A DNA stretch of 10,265 nt from Synechococcus sp. HW_metabat.54 (GTDB lineage Bacteria > Cyanobacteriota > Cyanobacteriia > PCC-6307 > Cyanobiaceae): contig JAAZVJ010000020.1 of assembly GCA_018623675.1 (NCBI GenBank), positions 1 to 10,265 on the forward strand, given 5' to 3'. A program made the position numbers and the translations under genes. This document shows positions 1 to 6,616 of the stretch, piece by piece. Each line of letters starts with the position of its first letter. Position 1 is the stretch's first letter. The notes below the pieces were generated by a model. The model did no database searches and had not been told where the DNA came from. It was given only the letters and a program-made list of their open reading frames with translations.

Positions 1-804
1 AAGCTGATCCTCTCCGTGGCGCACCACATTCACTCCGTGGCTCATCAACACCGCTGGCCAGCTGCTTGTGAGTGCATCGGGGTGCTTCAGTTTTAAGTGC
101 AGCACCTGTCCCAGCACCGGCTCCATCGGTCGTGCATGTCCCAGGGGGGTGAGTAGGTCTTGGCTGGCCAGTCCGCTACAAATCACCACCTGCTTGAAAA
201 GCAGAGTTTCACCAGTGGCAAGTTGCAGGCTCCATTGAGATCCCTGCTGATGGAGCTTCTCCACAACAGTGGAAAGAGTGGTCACTCCTTGGAGTTGCAG
301 CTCTCGGCGGAGAGCAATCTGAAGGTGCAACGGATCCACGCGGCCGTCGCGGCTGGATAACAACCCCCCATGGCGGCAACTGGGCCAGTCGGGATGCTCC
401 TGGTTCAGAGCTTCGGCGGTGAGGAAGCTCAGGCCCAGCTCAGGCCGTTGCTCGGCCAATTGCAGCTGCATCATGGCTTCCTCCTCGCTGGAAGCCAGTT
501 GCAGCAGAGGGGTATGGAGCGTGAATGGGTCGTGCTCTGTGCTCAGAGCTTCTGCCCATTGAGGCCACAATTCCATGCTGCGGCGCCTGAGGCGCCACGC
601 TCGGCCGCTGGATCGACGAAACACATGACCCATCAGCACCCCCAAAGATGCTGAGGTGCCGGTGAGCGTGACAGAGGCGTGACGTTGGGGGACTTTGGCC
701 AGTTCTGGATCGATCAGAACCACCTCATGACCCTTGCGGGCCAAGGTCCAGGCGGTGCCGGCGCCAACGGCGCCAGCACCAATGATGGCGATGGAGTCGC
801 TCAG
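1..804 (-). CDS. FAD-dependent oxidoreductase (DAO/glycine-oxidase-like fold), C-terminus off the left edge
   Basis: Reading leftward from 804 gives 268 uninterrupted codons to the window edge. Near the N-terminus is a dinucleotide-binding Rossmann motif, IIGAGAVGAGTAW (GxGxxG at about residues 9-14), and the second strand ends in the acidic residue VVLID at about 31, which contacts the FAD ribose. Later segments such as SSRDGRVDPLHLQIALRRE and PMEPVLGQVLHLKL are typical of the DAO family, whose members oxidise amines or amino acids with FAD. The substrate cannot be read from the sequence; ThiO-like glycine oxidase is one possibility. The gene starts 10 bases after the psbQ stop and is probably co-transcribed with it. 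In this frame a stop lies at 822-820, and before the Rossmann motif there is no ATG, GTG or TTG. The CTG at 804-802 is the only near-cognate start, and the first in-frame Met comes only after the FAD motif. Family assignment is firm; start and substrate are uncertain. Confidence 0.85.
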   Translation of the reverse strand, partial: MSDSIAIIGAGAVGAGTAWTLARKGHEVVLIDPELAKVPQRHASVTLTGTSASLGVLMGHVFRRSSGRAWRLRRRSMELWPQWAEALSTEHDPFTLHTPLLQLASSEEEAMMQLQLAEQRPELGLSFLTAEALNQEHPDWPSCRHGGLLSSRDGRVDPLHLQIALRRELQLQGVTTLSTVVEKLHQQGSQWSLQLATGETLLFKQVVICSGLASQDLLTPLGHARPMEPVLGQVLHLKLKHPDALTSSWPAVLMSHGVNVVRHGEDQL

Positions 805-814
805 GGGGGTGCCG

Positions 815-1270
815 TCAGCTCAGGGCTTGCTCGGGAATCACGCGGGCGTAATTGGCAAAGCCAGTGGCCACTTCGACGTAGGCCTTTTGAAGGCGGGCGC
901 CGTCTTGGAGACGGGCGGCCTCATCGAGATCAGCAAGACCTTCCTTGAGGGCAGTGGCCAAGGTGTTGGCTTCGGCGCGATCCCCAGGCAGCAGGCGCTG
1001 GTTGATGTAAAGCATCTCGCGGCCTACTTCCTGCATCGGGCCATGGATGAGGTTGCGGGTGAAGGTCCAGTCGCGTGCATTCACCAGCTTGGCCAATTCA
1101 GGCAAGCGCTCCTGGGCTGCCTTGAATTCCGTGGCATTGCGGCGGATCACCGCCATCTCGTCGGGGGTGATGGTCGGTGCACTCTTGGCTGCGTCGCCAC
1201 AAGCCACCAGGCTGAGGCAAAGACAGGCGCAGAGACAGAAGGAGGCGAGGCGACGCAGAGCGCTCAGCAT
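815..1270 (-). CDS. psbQ: Photosystem II extrinsic lipoprotein PsbQ (CyanoQ)
   Basis: The product is about 151 residues, the usual length of cyanobacterial PsbQ. It starts with a lipoprotein signal peptide: basic MLSALRR, a hydrophobic core, and the lipobox LVAC followed by G. The Cys at about residue 24 would be lipidated, anchoring the protein on the lumenal side of the thylakoid. The mature part is helical and resembles the CyanoQ four-helix bundle, for example in the segments ITPDEMAVIRRNATEF, PMQEVGREMLYINQRLLP and ANYARVIPEQALS. CyanoQ binds the lumenal face of PSII and stabilises the oxygen-evolving complex, especially when Ca2+ or Cl- is limiting. A GTG at 1273-1271 directly precedes the ATG at 1270-1268; either could start the protein, and I prefer ATG. 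Four extra cysteines alternate through the hydrophobic core of the signal peptide, which is unusual. An FAD oxidoreductase follows 10 bases downstream. Confidence 0.88.
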   Translation of the reverse strand: MLSALRRLASFCLCACLCLSLVACGDAAKSAPTITPDEMAVIRRNATEFKAAQERLPELAKLVNARDWTFTRNLIHGPMQEVGREMLYINQRLLPGDRAEANTLATALKEGLADLDEAARLQDGARLQKAYVEVATGFANYARVIPEQALS

Positions 1271-1299
1271 CACAGAGAGATGACAGGGAGATGGGCGGG

Positions 1300-1305
1300 A
1301 TTTTA
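1300..1305 (-). promoter_or_regulatory. Candidate -10 element for psbQ
   Basis: Read on the minus strand, this is TAAAAT, a five-of-six match to the sigma70-type -10 consensus. It lies about 27 bases upstream of the GTG/ATG start cluster of psbQ, which would give a short leader. No TTGACA-like -35 is seen at a 16-18 base spacing, so this is a -10-only call. The divergent spacer (1274-1362) must also hold the purU promoter, for which I see no convincing match. Confidence 0.4.
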
Positions 1306-1362
1306 CTTCTGATCAACTAACCGCTGGGCGATCGCGAGAATGGTTGTTCATGCGCCCTGGTC

Positions 1363-2217
1363 TTGACGTCCCCTTCCGTGATCCTGCAGTTGATCTGCCC
1401 TGATCGTCCTGGGCTGGTGAGTGAGCTGGCGGGTTGGGTGGCAGCCAATGGCGGCAACATCCGCCACGCGGATCACCACACCGATGCGGGTGCGGGGTTG
1501 TTTTTAAGCCGGCTCGAATGGGAGCAGCAGGGATTTGGGCTGCCCCGTCAAGCCATCGCCCCAGCTGTGCAGGCTCTTGCTCAGCGTTTAGAGGGCGAAG
1601 CGCAACTGCATTTTTCTGATGAACTGCCGCGGGTCGCGATTTTTGCCAGCAAGCAGAGCCATTGTTTGCTCGATTTGCTCTGGCGGGCTCGCAGTGGTGA
1701 GTTGCCCATGCAGGTGCCCCTGGTGGTGGCGAACCACCCCGACCTTGAGCCGCTGTGCAAGGAGTTCGGTGTCGCTTTTGCCTGCGTGCCGGTGACGGCC
1801 GCCACCAAGCCGGAGGCCGAAGCCCAGATGTTGGCTCTGTTGGAGGAGCACGAGATCGAATTGGCGGTGCTGGCGAAGTACATGCAGGTGCTCAGCGCTG
1901 ATTTCCTCAACCGCTTTCCAACGGTGATCAACATCCACCACTCTTTTTTGCCAGCTTTCAAGGGGGCGCAGCCTTACCACCGGGCCTGGGAGCGAGGTGT
2001 GAAGTTGATCGGTGCCACGGCCCACTACGTCACGGAAGACCTGGATGACGGGCCGATCATTGAGCAGACCACCGTGCATGTCAGTCACCGTGATGAGGTG
2101 GAGGATTTGATCCGGAAGGGTCGTGACACGGAGCGGTTGGCCCTTGCCCGTGCAGTGCGCCTGCATTTGCGCCGTCAGGTGATGGTGTATCGCGGCCGCA
2201 CGGCGGTATTTGCATGA
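1363..2217 (+). CDS. purU: Formyltetrahydrofolate deformylase PurU
   Basis: This 284-residue protein, close to the roughly 280 residues of E. coli PurU, hydrolyses 10-formyltetrahydrofolate to formate and tetrahydrofolate, balancing the one-carbon pool and feeding formate to purine synthesis. Residues 5-80 form an ACT regulatory domain (VILQLICPDRPGLVSEL...GGNI). Residues 88-284 form the formyltransferase catalytic domain. Its active-site triad is visible: N190 and H192 in INIHHSFLPAFKGAQPY, and D228 in TEDLDDGPIIEQ, aligning with N106, H108 and D144 of GAR transformylase. The reading frame is closed by a stop at 1318, and the only start that leaves the ACT domain whole is TTG at 1363. An ATG at 1350 is out of frame. 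The stop overlaps the start of the next gene as ATGA, which suggests translational coupling. PurU and GAR transformylase share the fold; the N-terminal ACT domain marks this one as PurU. Confidence 0.95.
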   Translation: MTSPSVILQLICPDRPGLVSELAGWVAANGGNIRHADHHTDAGAGLFLSRLEWEQQGFGLPRQAIAPAVQALAQRLEGEAQLHFSDELPRVAIFASKQSHCLLDLLWRARSGELPMQVPLVVANHPDLEPLCKEFGVAFACVPVTAATKPEAEAQMLALLEEHEIELAVLAKYMQVLSADFLNRFPTVINIHHSFLPAFKGAQPYHRAWERGVKLIGATAHYVTEDLDDGPIIEQTTVHVSHRDEVEDLIRKGRDTERLALARAVRLHLRRQVMVYRGRTAVFA

Positions 2218-3494
2218 AGGCACGTTTGCTGGCATGGCTGAGGGAGGGGTGTCCAGCCGTTGCATCCCCCTGGGGTTGGTGTCTGTTCCAGCTCGGCCTG
2301 CTGTTGCTGCCGTCGACGGTGTTGTTGGCCAGCCTGCTGTTTGTGCCGGCATTGGTGCTGGGAAGTCTCCGCCGCGAAGGGAGTTACTGGCGTGATCGCT
2401 GGAATTGGCCGCTGCTCGCCGCGGGTGTGTGGATGGTGCTCGGTTGTTTCGGGGCCGTGCGCGCCGATCTGGCCTGGGCTGGACTGGCCAACTGGCTGCC
2501 TTTTTTCTGGGGTTTCTGGGGTTTTCAGCCCTATGTGGCGGAGGCTGAGGCGCGTCGTCGTGCGGCACTTTGGCTAGTGGCCGGCACAGTGCCTGTGGTG
2601 CTGACGGGGCTAGGTCAGCTCTGGTGGGGCTGGCAGGGCCCTTGGCAGGGCTTGGGGGGGCTGGTGATCTGGTTCATGGCTCCAGGGGGCGAGCCCGAGG
2701 GTCGCCTGTCGGGCCTGTTTGATTACGCCAACATCGCCGCGGCCTGGTTGGCTTTGGTGTGGCCGCTGATGCTGGCGGCCCTGATTCAGCCTGGCTTGAA
2801 CCGCACCCGGCGGGTGGTGGTGTTCAGCCTTGCCGCGGCCTTGGTGACTGCCTTGGTGCTCACCGAGTCTCGCAATGGTTGGGGTGCCTTGGTGCTGGCG
2901 GTGCCCTTGGTGCTGGGGCCGGTGAGTTGGCCCTGGTTGCTGCCCTGTCTTGCTTTGGCGCTCGTGCCGGTGCTGTTGGCAGTGCTGCCTGGGGTGCCTG
3001 CGCTATTGCAGGATCCTGCTCGCGCCTTGGTGCCCGAGTCGGTGTGGGCCCGGCTCAGCGACAGCCGTTATGCAGGAGAGCGGGCTCTGGCATCGACCCG
3101 CCTCAGTCAGTGGGGTGTCGCCTTGCAGTTGATCAGTGAACGCCCATGGCTGGGTTGGGGTGCTGCGGCCTTTTCCGTGCTCTACCCCTTACGGAGCGGG
3201 AAGTGGCATGGTCATTCCCACAACCTGCCGTTGGAGCTTGGCGTGAGCCATGGCCTGCCGGTGACTTTTGCCGTGCTGGCTTTGGTGCTGGCCCTTCTGG
3301 TGGTGGCGTTGCGTTGTGGTCGGCTGGGGCTGTTCGATCGGGCTTGGTGGGCCGCCGTTCTGGTGCTGGTGGTGCTCCATGGCACTGATATGCCTTTCTT
3401 TGACAGCCGCCTGAACATTGCCGGTTGGATCCTGCTGGCTGGGCTGCGCAGTCGGATTCGGCATGCGCACACTGTTGGGGCTAGCCCAGGCTGA
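2214..3494 (+). CDS. Polytopic membrane protein, O-antigen ligase/IctB-like family
   Basis: The 426-residue product is almost entirely hydrophobic, with roughly 10-12 membrane segments (for example about 23-50, 66-83, 88-104, 117-137, 172-191, 200-216, 221-258, 351-367, 378-395 and 400-411). It carries hallmarks of the Wzy/WaaL/IctB group: LTESRNGWGAL near 217, ERPWLGWGAAAF near 309, then a long loop with WHGHSHNLPLELGVSHGLP near 331 (the conserved His/Asn region) and FFDSRLNIAGWILL near 396. Family members join O-antigen or other glycan chains to an acceptor. Cyanobacterial relatives are often annotated as inorganic carbon transporters after IctB, a label based on a mutant phenotype rather than on shown transport, so I leave the symbol empty. 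The ATG overlaps the purU stop (ATGA), indicating co-transcription, though no shared pathway is obvious. The 3' end overlaps the convergent radical SAM gene by 14 bases. Confidence 0.8.
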   Translation: MKARLLAWLREGCPAVASPWGWCLFQLGLLLLPSTVLLASLLFVPALVLGSLRREGSYWRDRWNWPLLAAGVWMVLGCFGAVRADLAWAGLANWLPFFWGFWGFQPYVAEAEARRRAALWLVAGTVPVVLTGLGQLWWGWQGPWQGLGGLVIWFMAPGGEPEGRLSGLFDYANIAAAWLALVWPLMLAALIQPGLNRTRRVVVFSLAAALVTALVLTESRNGWGALVLAVPLVLGPVSWPWLLPCLALALVPVLLAVLPGVPALLQDPARALVPESVWARLSDSRYAGERALASTRLSQWGVALQLISERPWLGWGAAAFSVLYPLRSGKWHGHSHNLPLELGVSHGLPVTFAVLALVLALLVVALRCGRLGLFDRAWWAAVLVLVVLHGTDMPFFDSRLNIAGWILLAGLRSRIRHAHTVGASPG

Positions 3495-5115
3495 GGGCCT
3501 CTTGCCTGTGTTCCTGGAGCTTTTCCTCACTCAAGGGACCATCGAGATGGCCCCAGGGCAACACCGCGTCAGAGGCCCATTCGTCGTGCACCACGCTGTC
3601 CCAACTGGGGGGCAGCGGTAGGACAACCCCTGCGCTGCGAGCTTCAGGGAGTTCACCGGCCAGGGCGGCTCGGTAGGCCTTCTTCCAACCTCCCAGGCTT
3701 TCCTGGGAGCCCCGTACCGCTGCGATGACGGGGGCCAGGCGCCGGTCGCTCCGAGACAAGAGGGCCTGAATCACGCTCCAGCCATAGCTTTCCGGGCGCA
3801 GATCAATGCCCTTGGGTTTGAGGCGTTTCGCCAGCAGCTTCAGGCGTTTTTCCGCTTCCGGGCGTACCCCTTGCCATTGGAACGGGGTGTGGGCCTTGGG
3901 CACAAAGGTGCTCACTCCCAGGGTGAAGCGCAGCCCAGGAGTGCCTTTCTTGAGGCTCAGCAGCAGCGCTGCGGTGCTTTCCACATCGTCGTTGTCTTCG
4001 CAGGGGAGTCCCACCATTCCGTAGAGCTTCAAGGCCTTGAGGCCCCCTTGCTTGGCATGACGGGCCGCGGCTTCGATTTCCTCGCCACTGAGTTTTTTGT
4101 TCACCACGCGGCGCATGCGTTCGCTGCCGCTCTCGATTGCGATCGTGAGCGATTTGCTGCCTCGCCCTGCCAGCACAGCCGCCAGCTCTGGGGTGACCGT
4201 TGCGGCTCGCACGGAACTGACGCTCACCCGCAGGTCATCGAAGCGGTCGTGGGCCAACCACTGCAGCAGGTCATTGAATTGGGGGTGTTGGGTCACGGAG
4301 GCCCCCAGAAGGCCAAGGCGTTTGGTGGCTTTCAGACCTTTTTCAACAGCTGGGATCAGGCCGTCGTCGAGGGAAGGCGTACGGAACGGCAGGGTCAGGT
4401 AGCTGGCCAGACAGAAGCGGCAGAGCTCCGGGCAGCTGCGCACCACTTCCACCATGTGGATGTCGGGCCAGGCCGCTTCCGGGGTGATCACTGTGGAGTG
4501 GCTGAGGCTGTTGCCGCGCCAGGTTTGTTTGGCCACCCGCTCCGGCAGGGTTGCGTCCACCGGTGTCACCCCCAGCAGGGTGCCATCCGCTGCATAGCGG
4601 GGAGCGTGCAGCTCCGGCACGTAGATCCCGGGCACGCGGGCCAAGTGCTGGAGTTGGTCGGCCCGGGGCTGACCTTTGACGCTCTGAAGCGCGTCGATGA
4701 AAGCCGGAAGCAGATCTTCGCCATCCCCCAGCAGCACCACATCAAAGAAGGGGGCAAGGGGCTCCGGGTTCGCCGTGAGCACGGGCCCGCCACCAAACAC
4801 GATCGGGTGGTCATCGGTGCGCTCGTGGCTCCAGATCGGAATCCTTTGCTGCTCGAGGAGATCCAGCAGTACCGGTCCGTCCAATTCCCAGCTCAGGGAG
4901 AGTCCAAACAGGTCGCAGTGCCGATGGGGCGGATCCCCCTGGTCGGTGAACATCCGGCGCACGTCAACGTCGGGTCGCATCGCCAACGTGGCCCAGACGA
5001 TCTGATAGCCAAGGCTGGTGATGCCCACCGTGTAGGTGCTGGGGAAGGCCAGCACAGTGCGTAAGGCTCCGGGTTCGGGAACGGCCGGATCGAATAGCAG
5101 GGTTTCCTGGTTCAG
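3481..5115 (-). CDS. Radical SAM protein with B12-binding-like N-terminal domain, function unknown
   Basis: The product is about 544 residues if it starts at CTG 5115, or 524 from GTG 5055. The radical SAM signature CxxxCxxC is present as CPELCRFC (Cys 208, 212 and 215 in GTG numbering), ligating a [4Fe-4S] cluster that cleaves S-adenosylmethionine. Other family motifs follow: TIAIESGSERMRRVVNKKLS and LKLYGMVGLPCEDNDD. The N-terminal third resembles a cobalamin-binding Rossmann domain (FGLSLSWELDG, IVFGGGPVLTANPEPL, DVVLLGDGEDLL) but lacks the DxHxxG motif that ligates cobalt, so B12 binding is doubtful. The frame continues upstream of GTG 5055 through plausible coding residues (NQETLLFDPAVPEPGALRT). 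CTG 5115 overlaps the ClC stop as CTGA and has a good ribosome-binding site, so I prefer it. This is the third gene of an acnB-ClC-radical SAM operon. Its stop lies within the end of the convergent membrane-protein gene. The substrate is unknown. Confidence 0.85.
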   Translation of the reverse strand: MNQETLLFDPAVPEPGALRTVLAFPSTYTVGITSLGYQIVWATLAMRPDVDVRRMFTDQGDPPHRHCDLFGLSLSWELDGPVLLDLLEQQRIPIWSHERTDDHPIVFGGGPVLTANPEPLAPFFDVVLLGDGEDLLPAFIDALQSVKGQPRADQLQHLARVPGIYVPELHAPRYAADGTLLGVTPVDATLPERVAKQTWRGNSLSHSTVITPEAAWPDIHMVEVVRSCPELCRFCLASYLTLPFRTPSLDDGLIPAVEKGLKATKRLGLLGASVTQHPQFNDLLQWLAHDRFDDLRVSVSSVRAATVTPELAAVLAGRGSKSLTIAIESGSERMRRVVNKKLSGEEIEAAARHAKQGGLKALKLYGMVGLPCEDNDDVESTAALLLSLKKGTPGLRFTLGVSTFVPKAHTPFQWQGVRPEAEKRLKLLAKRLKPKGIDLRPESYGWSVIQALLSRSDRRLAPVIAAVRGSQESLGGWKKAYRAALAGELPEARSAGVVLPLPPSWDSVVHDEWASDAVLPWGHLDGPLSEEKLQEHRQEALSLG

Positions 5116-6596
5116 GAGCCGTCTCCCGGTGGTGAGGGTTTTGGAGGAGCTGGAGGGGTGAAGGCCCTGCGTCGAACGGATCCCATCCAGCCGTGATGGA
5201 TGCCGCCACGGCGCTCACGTTTTGCTTCCAGCTTGTCCTCGTCGGCCAGTTCCATGCCCAGCTGGCGCTCATAGATCGAGCGGTCATCGAACAGCCTGGC
5301 CACCAGAAAGCTGGCCAGACAGGCCACAAGGATTGGTTTGAGGATCAGCAGATCCTTGGTGAGCGCAAAAGCCAGAAACATGGCCGTGATCGGTGTGCGC
5401 GAACAGCTGGCCACGAAGGCCCCCATGCCTGCGAACACGTAGGTGCTGGGCACATGGCCCGTGAGTGCCTCCACCCAGATGCCGCAGGCCAGACCAATGG
5501 CCCCACCCAGCGTGAGCATGGGGAAGAACAGGCCGCCCGGTGCTCCGGAGGCAGCCGCCAGCCCGGTGCTGAAGAAGAGCACCACAAAGGTGCCCAGGGC
5601 CATGGGAATGTCGGCTTTGCCGTCGGCGATCAGGTCTTTGAGTCCGTCGAGGTTGTGAAATGCATCGGGCAAAAAGGCATACACCGCTCCCAACACACCG
5701 CCACTCAGCACCATGCGCAGCACGAGGCGATCGCCGAACCAGGCATCCCCTTTGCGTTGCATGGCCAGCACATAACGGCAGTAGAACTCGGCCAGAACAC
5801 CCACCACCACTCCGAGGCCGATCAGGTAGCCCAGGTCGATGGGTAGAAAGTTCACCAGAGGCGTGTATTGCCGTTCCAGCTGAAATCCTGCGGTTGCATC
5901 CAGACCCCCGGTGGCGGGGCTGATGCCCACCAGACCGAGCACATCGGCCCAGGCATCAGCCCAGAAGGTGGTCACGATGACCAAGAGCAGCACCACCGGC
6001 CTGGCGGAGTGGAGCAGTTCTTCGACGGCGTAGATGAAGCCACCAATTGGGGCGCTGAACACAGCCGCGATGCCTGCTCCACCGCCGGCGGCCACGATCA
6101 CGCGCCGAAAGGCCACGGGGGCCTTCAGCCAGCGGGCCATCTGCCAAGCCACGGATCCACCCATTTGCACCGCTGGGCCTTCAGGTCCAAGGGGGAATCC
6201 ACTGCCGATGGCCACGATGCCGGCCACCAATTTCACGAGACCCACCTGCAGGCCCATGGGCACTGCTCGGTGTTTGAGGAATCCCATGATGTGGGTGATG
6301 CCCGACCCACCTGCCGCAGGAGCCAGGCGAGAAACCAAGAGTGCTGAGATCAGCCCCCCGCCCGCTCCAAGACTGGGGAGCACGAGCCAGGCGGGAAAGT
6401 CGGCCAGCAGTTCCAGCCGCCAGCCGCCGAGCAGTTTGAGGCCGGCCTTGAACAGCACGCCCGTTAGGGCAGCGCCAAGGCCGGTGAGCATGAGTGCAAG
6501 CACCACCACCCACCAGCGCCGCTCCAGCAGGCGACGGATGCTGCGACTGGAGCCCAGCTGGTGGCGGCGTTGTTTGATTTCGCTGAGAACGATCAT
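5112..6596 (-). CDS. ClC-family chloride transporter, probable H+/Cl- antiporter
   Basis: This 494-residue polytopic membrane protein carries the ClC selectivity and gating motifs. These are GSGIT (97-101, the GSGIP equivalent, with Ser at the chloride site), GPEGPAVQMGG with the external gating Glu at 139, VEELL with the internal proton-pathway Glu at 193, GGLFFP (354-359) and a Tyr at 442 equivalent to E. coli Tyr445. Having both glutamates predicts coupled 2Cl-/H+ exchange rather than a passive channel. Ser98 and Tyr442 argue against the nitrate-selective and fluoride-specific branches. There are no CBS domains. After the last helix comes a tail of about 45 residues, first charged (EDKLEAKRERRGG) and then proline-rich (PPAPPKPSPPGDGS). 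The gene lies 20 bases after acnB and overlaps the preferred start of the radical SAM gene, so all three are probably one transcript. No strong ribosome-binding site precedes its ATG. Its role here could be acid or halide homeostasis; that is inference. Confidence 0.93.
   Translation of the reverse strand: MIVLSEIKQRRHQLGSSRSIRRLLERRWWVVVLALMLTGLGAALTGVLFKAGLKLLGGWRLELLADFPAWLVLPSLGAGGGLISALLVSRLAPAAGGSGITHIMGFLKHRAVPMGLQVGLVKLVAGIVAIGSGFPLGPEGPAVQMGGSVAWQMARWLKAPVAFRRVIVAAGGGAGIAAVFSAPIGGFIYAVEELLHSARPVVLLLVIVTTFWADAWADVLGLVGISPATGGLDATAGFQLERQYTPLVNFLPIDLGYLIGLGVVVGVLAEFYCRYVLAMQRKGDAWFGDRLVLRMVLSGGVLGAVYAFLPDAFHNLDGLKDLIADGKADIPMALGTFVVLFFSTGLAAASGAPGGLFFPMLTLGGAIGLACGIWVEALTGHVPSTYVFAGMGAFVASCSRTPITAMFLAFALTKDLLILKPILVACLASFLVARLFDDRSIYERQLGMELADEDKLEAKRERRGGIHHGWMGSVRRRAFTPPAPPKPSPPGDGS
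5122..5127 (-). promoter_or_regulatory. Ribosome-binding site supporting a CTG start for the radical SAM gene
   Basis: On the minus strand this reads GGGAGA, six bases upstream of CTG 5115-5113, a standard Shine-Dalgarno distance. It lies inside the last codons of the ClC gene, whose TGA (5114-5112) overlaps that CTG. The alternative start, GTG 5055, is preceded by CGGAGC about 11 bases away, a weaker arrangement. The site therefore favours the longer protein. Confidence 0.45.
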
Positions 6597-6616
6597 GGGG
6601 CTGCTGGCGTTGGGGA

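Noticed and set aside
734-1312. Plus-strand open frame opposite psbQ
   Set aside because: PsbQ on the minus strand has a signal peptide, lipobox and family-typical length; the opposite frame has nothing recognisable.
1588-2568. Minus-strand open frame (326 codons) antisense to purU and the membrane-protein gene
   Set aside because: It spans the junction of two confident genes on the other strand, and its translation is low-complexity Arg/His/Pro-rich.
3478-3487. GGGCTAGCCC palindrome as an intrinsic terminator
   Set aside because: The stem has no loop and no following T-run on either strand.
3871-5064. Long plus-strand open frame (397 codons) antisense to the radical SAM gene
   Set aside because: It mirrors a well-supported radical SAM gene with its full cysteine motif. 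High GC makes long antisense frames common, and the translation is His/Gln/Gly-rich with no recognisable domain.
1328-5734. Two HIP1 octamers GCGATCGC (1328-1335 and 5727-5734)
   Set aside because: Two copies in 10 kb at this GC content is only slightly above chance. It fits a cyanobacterium but is not an enrichment and has no local function I can argue.
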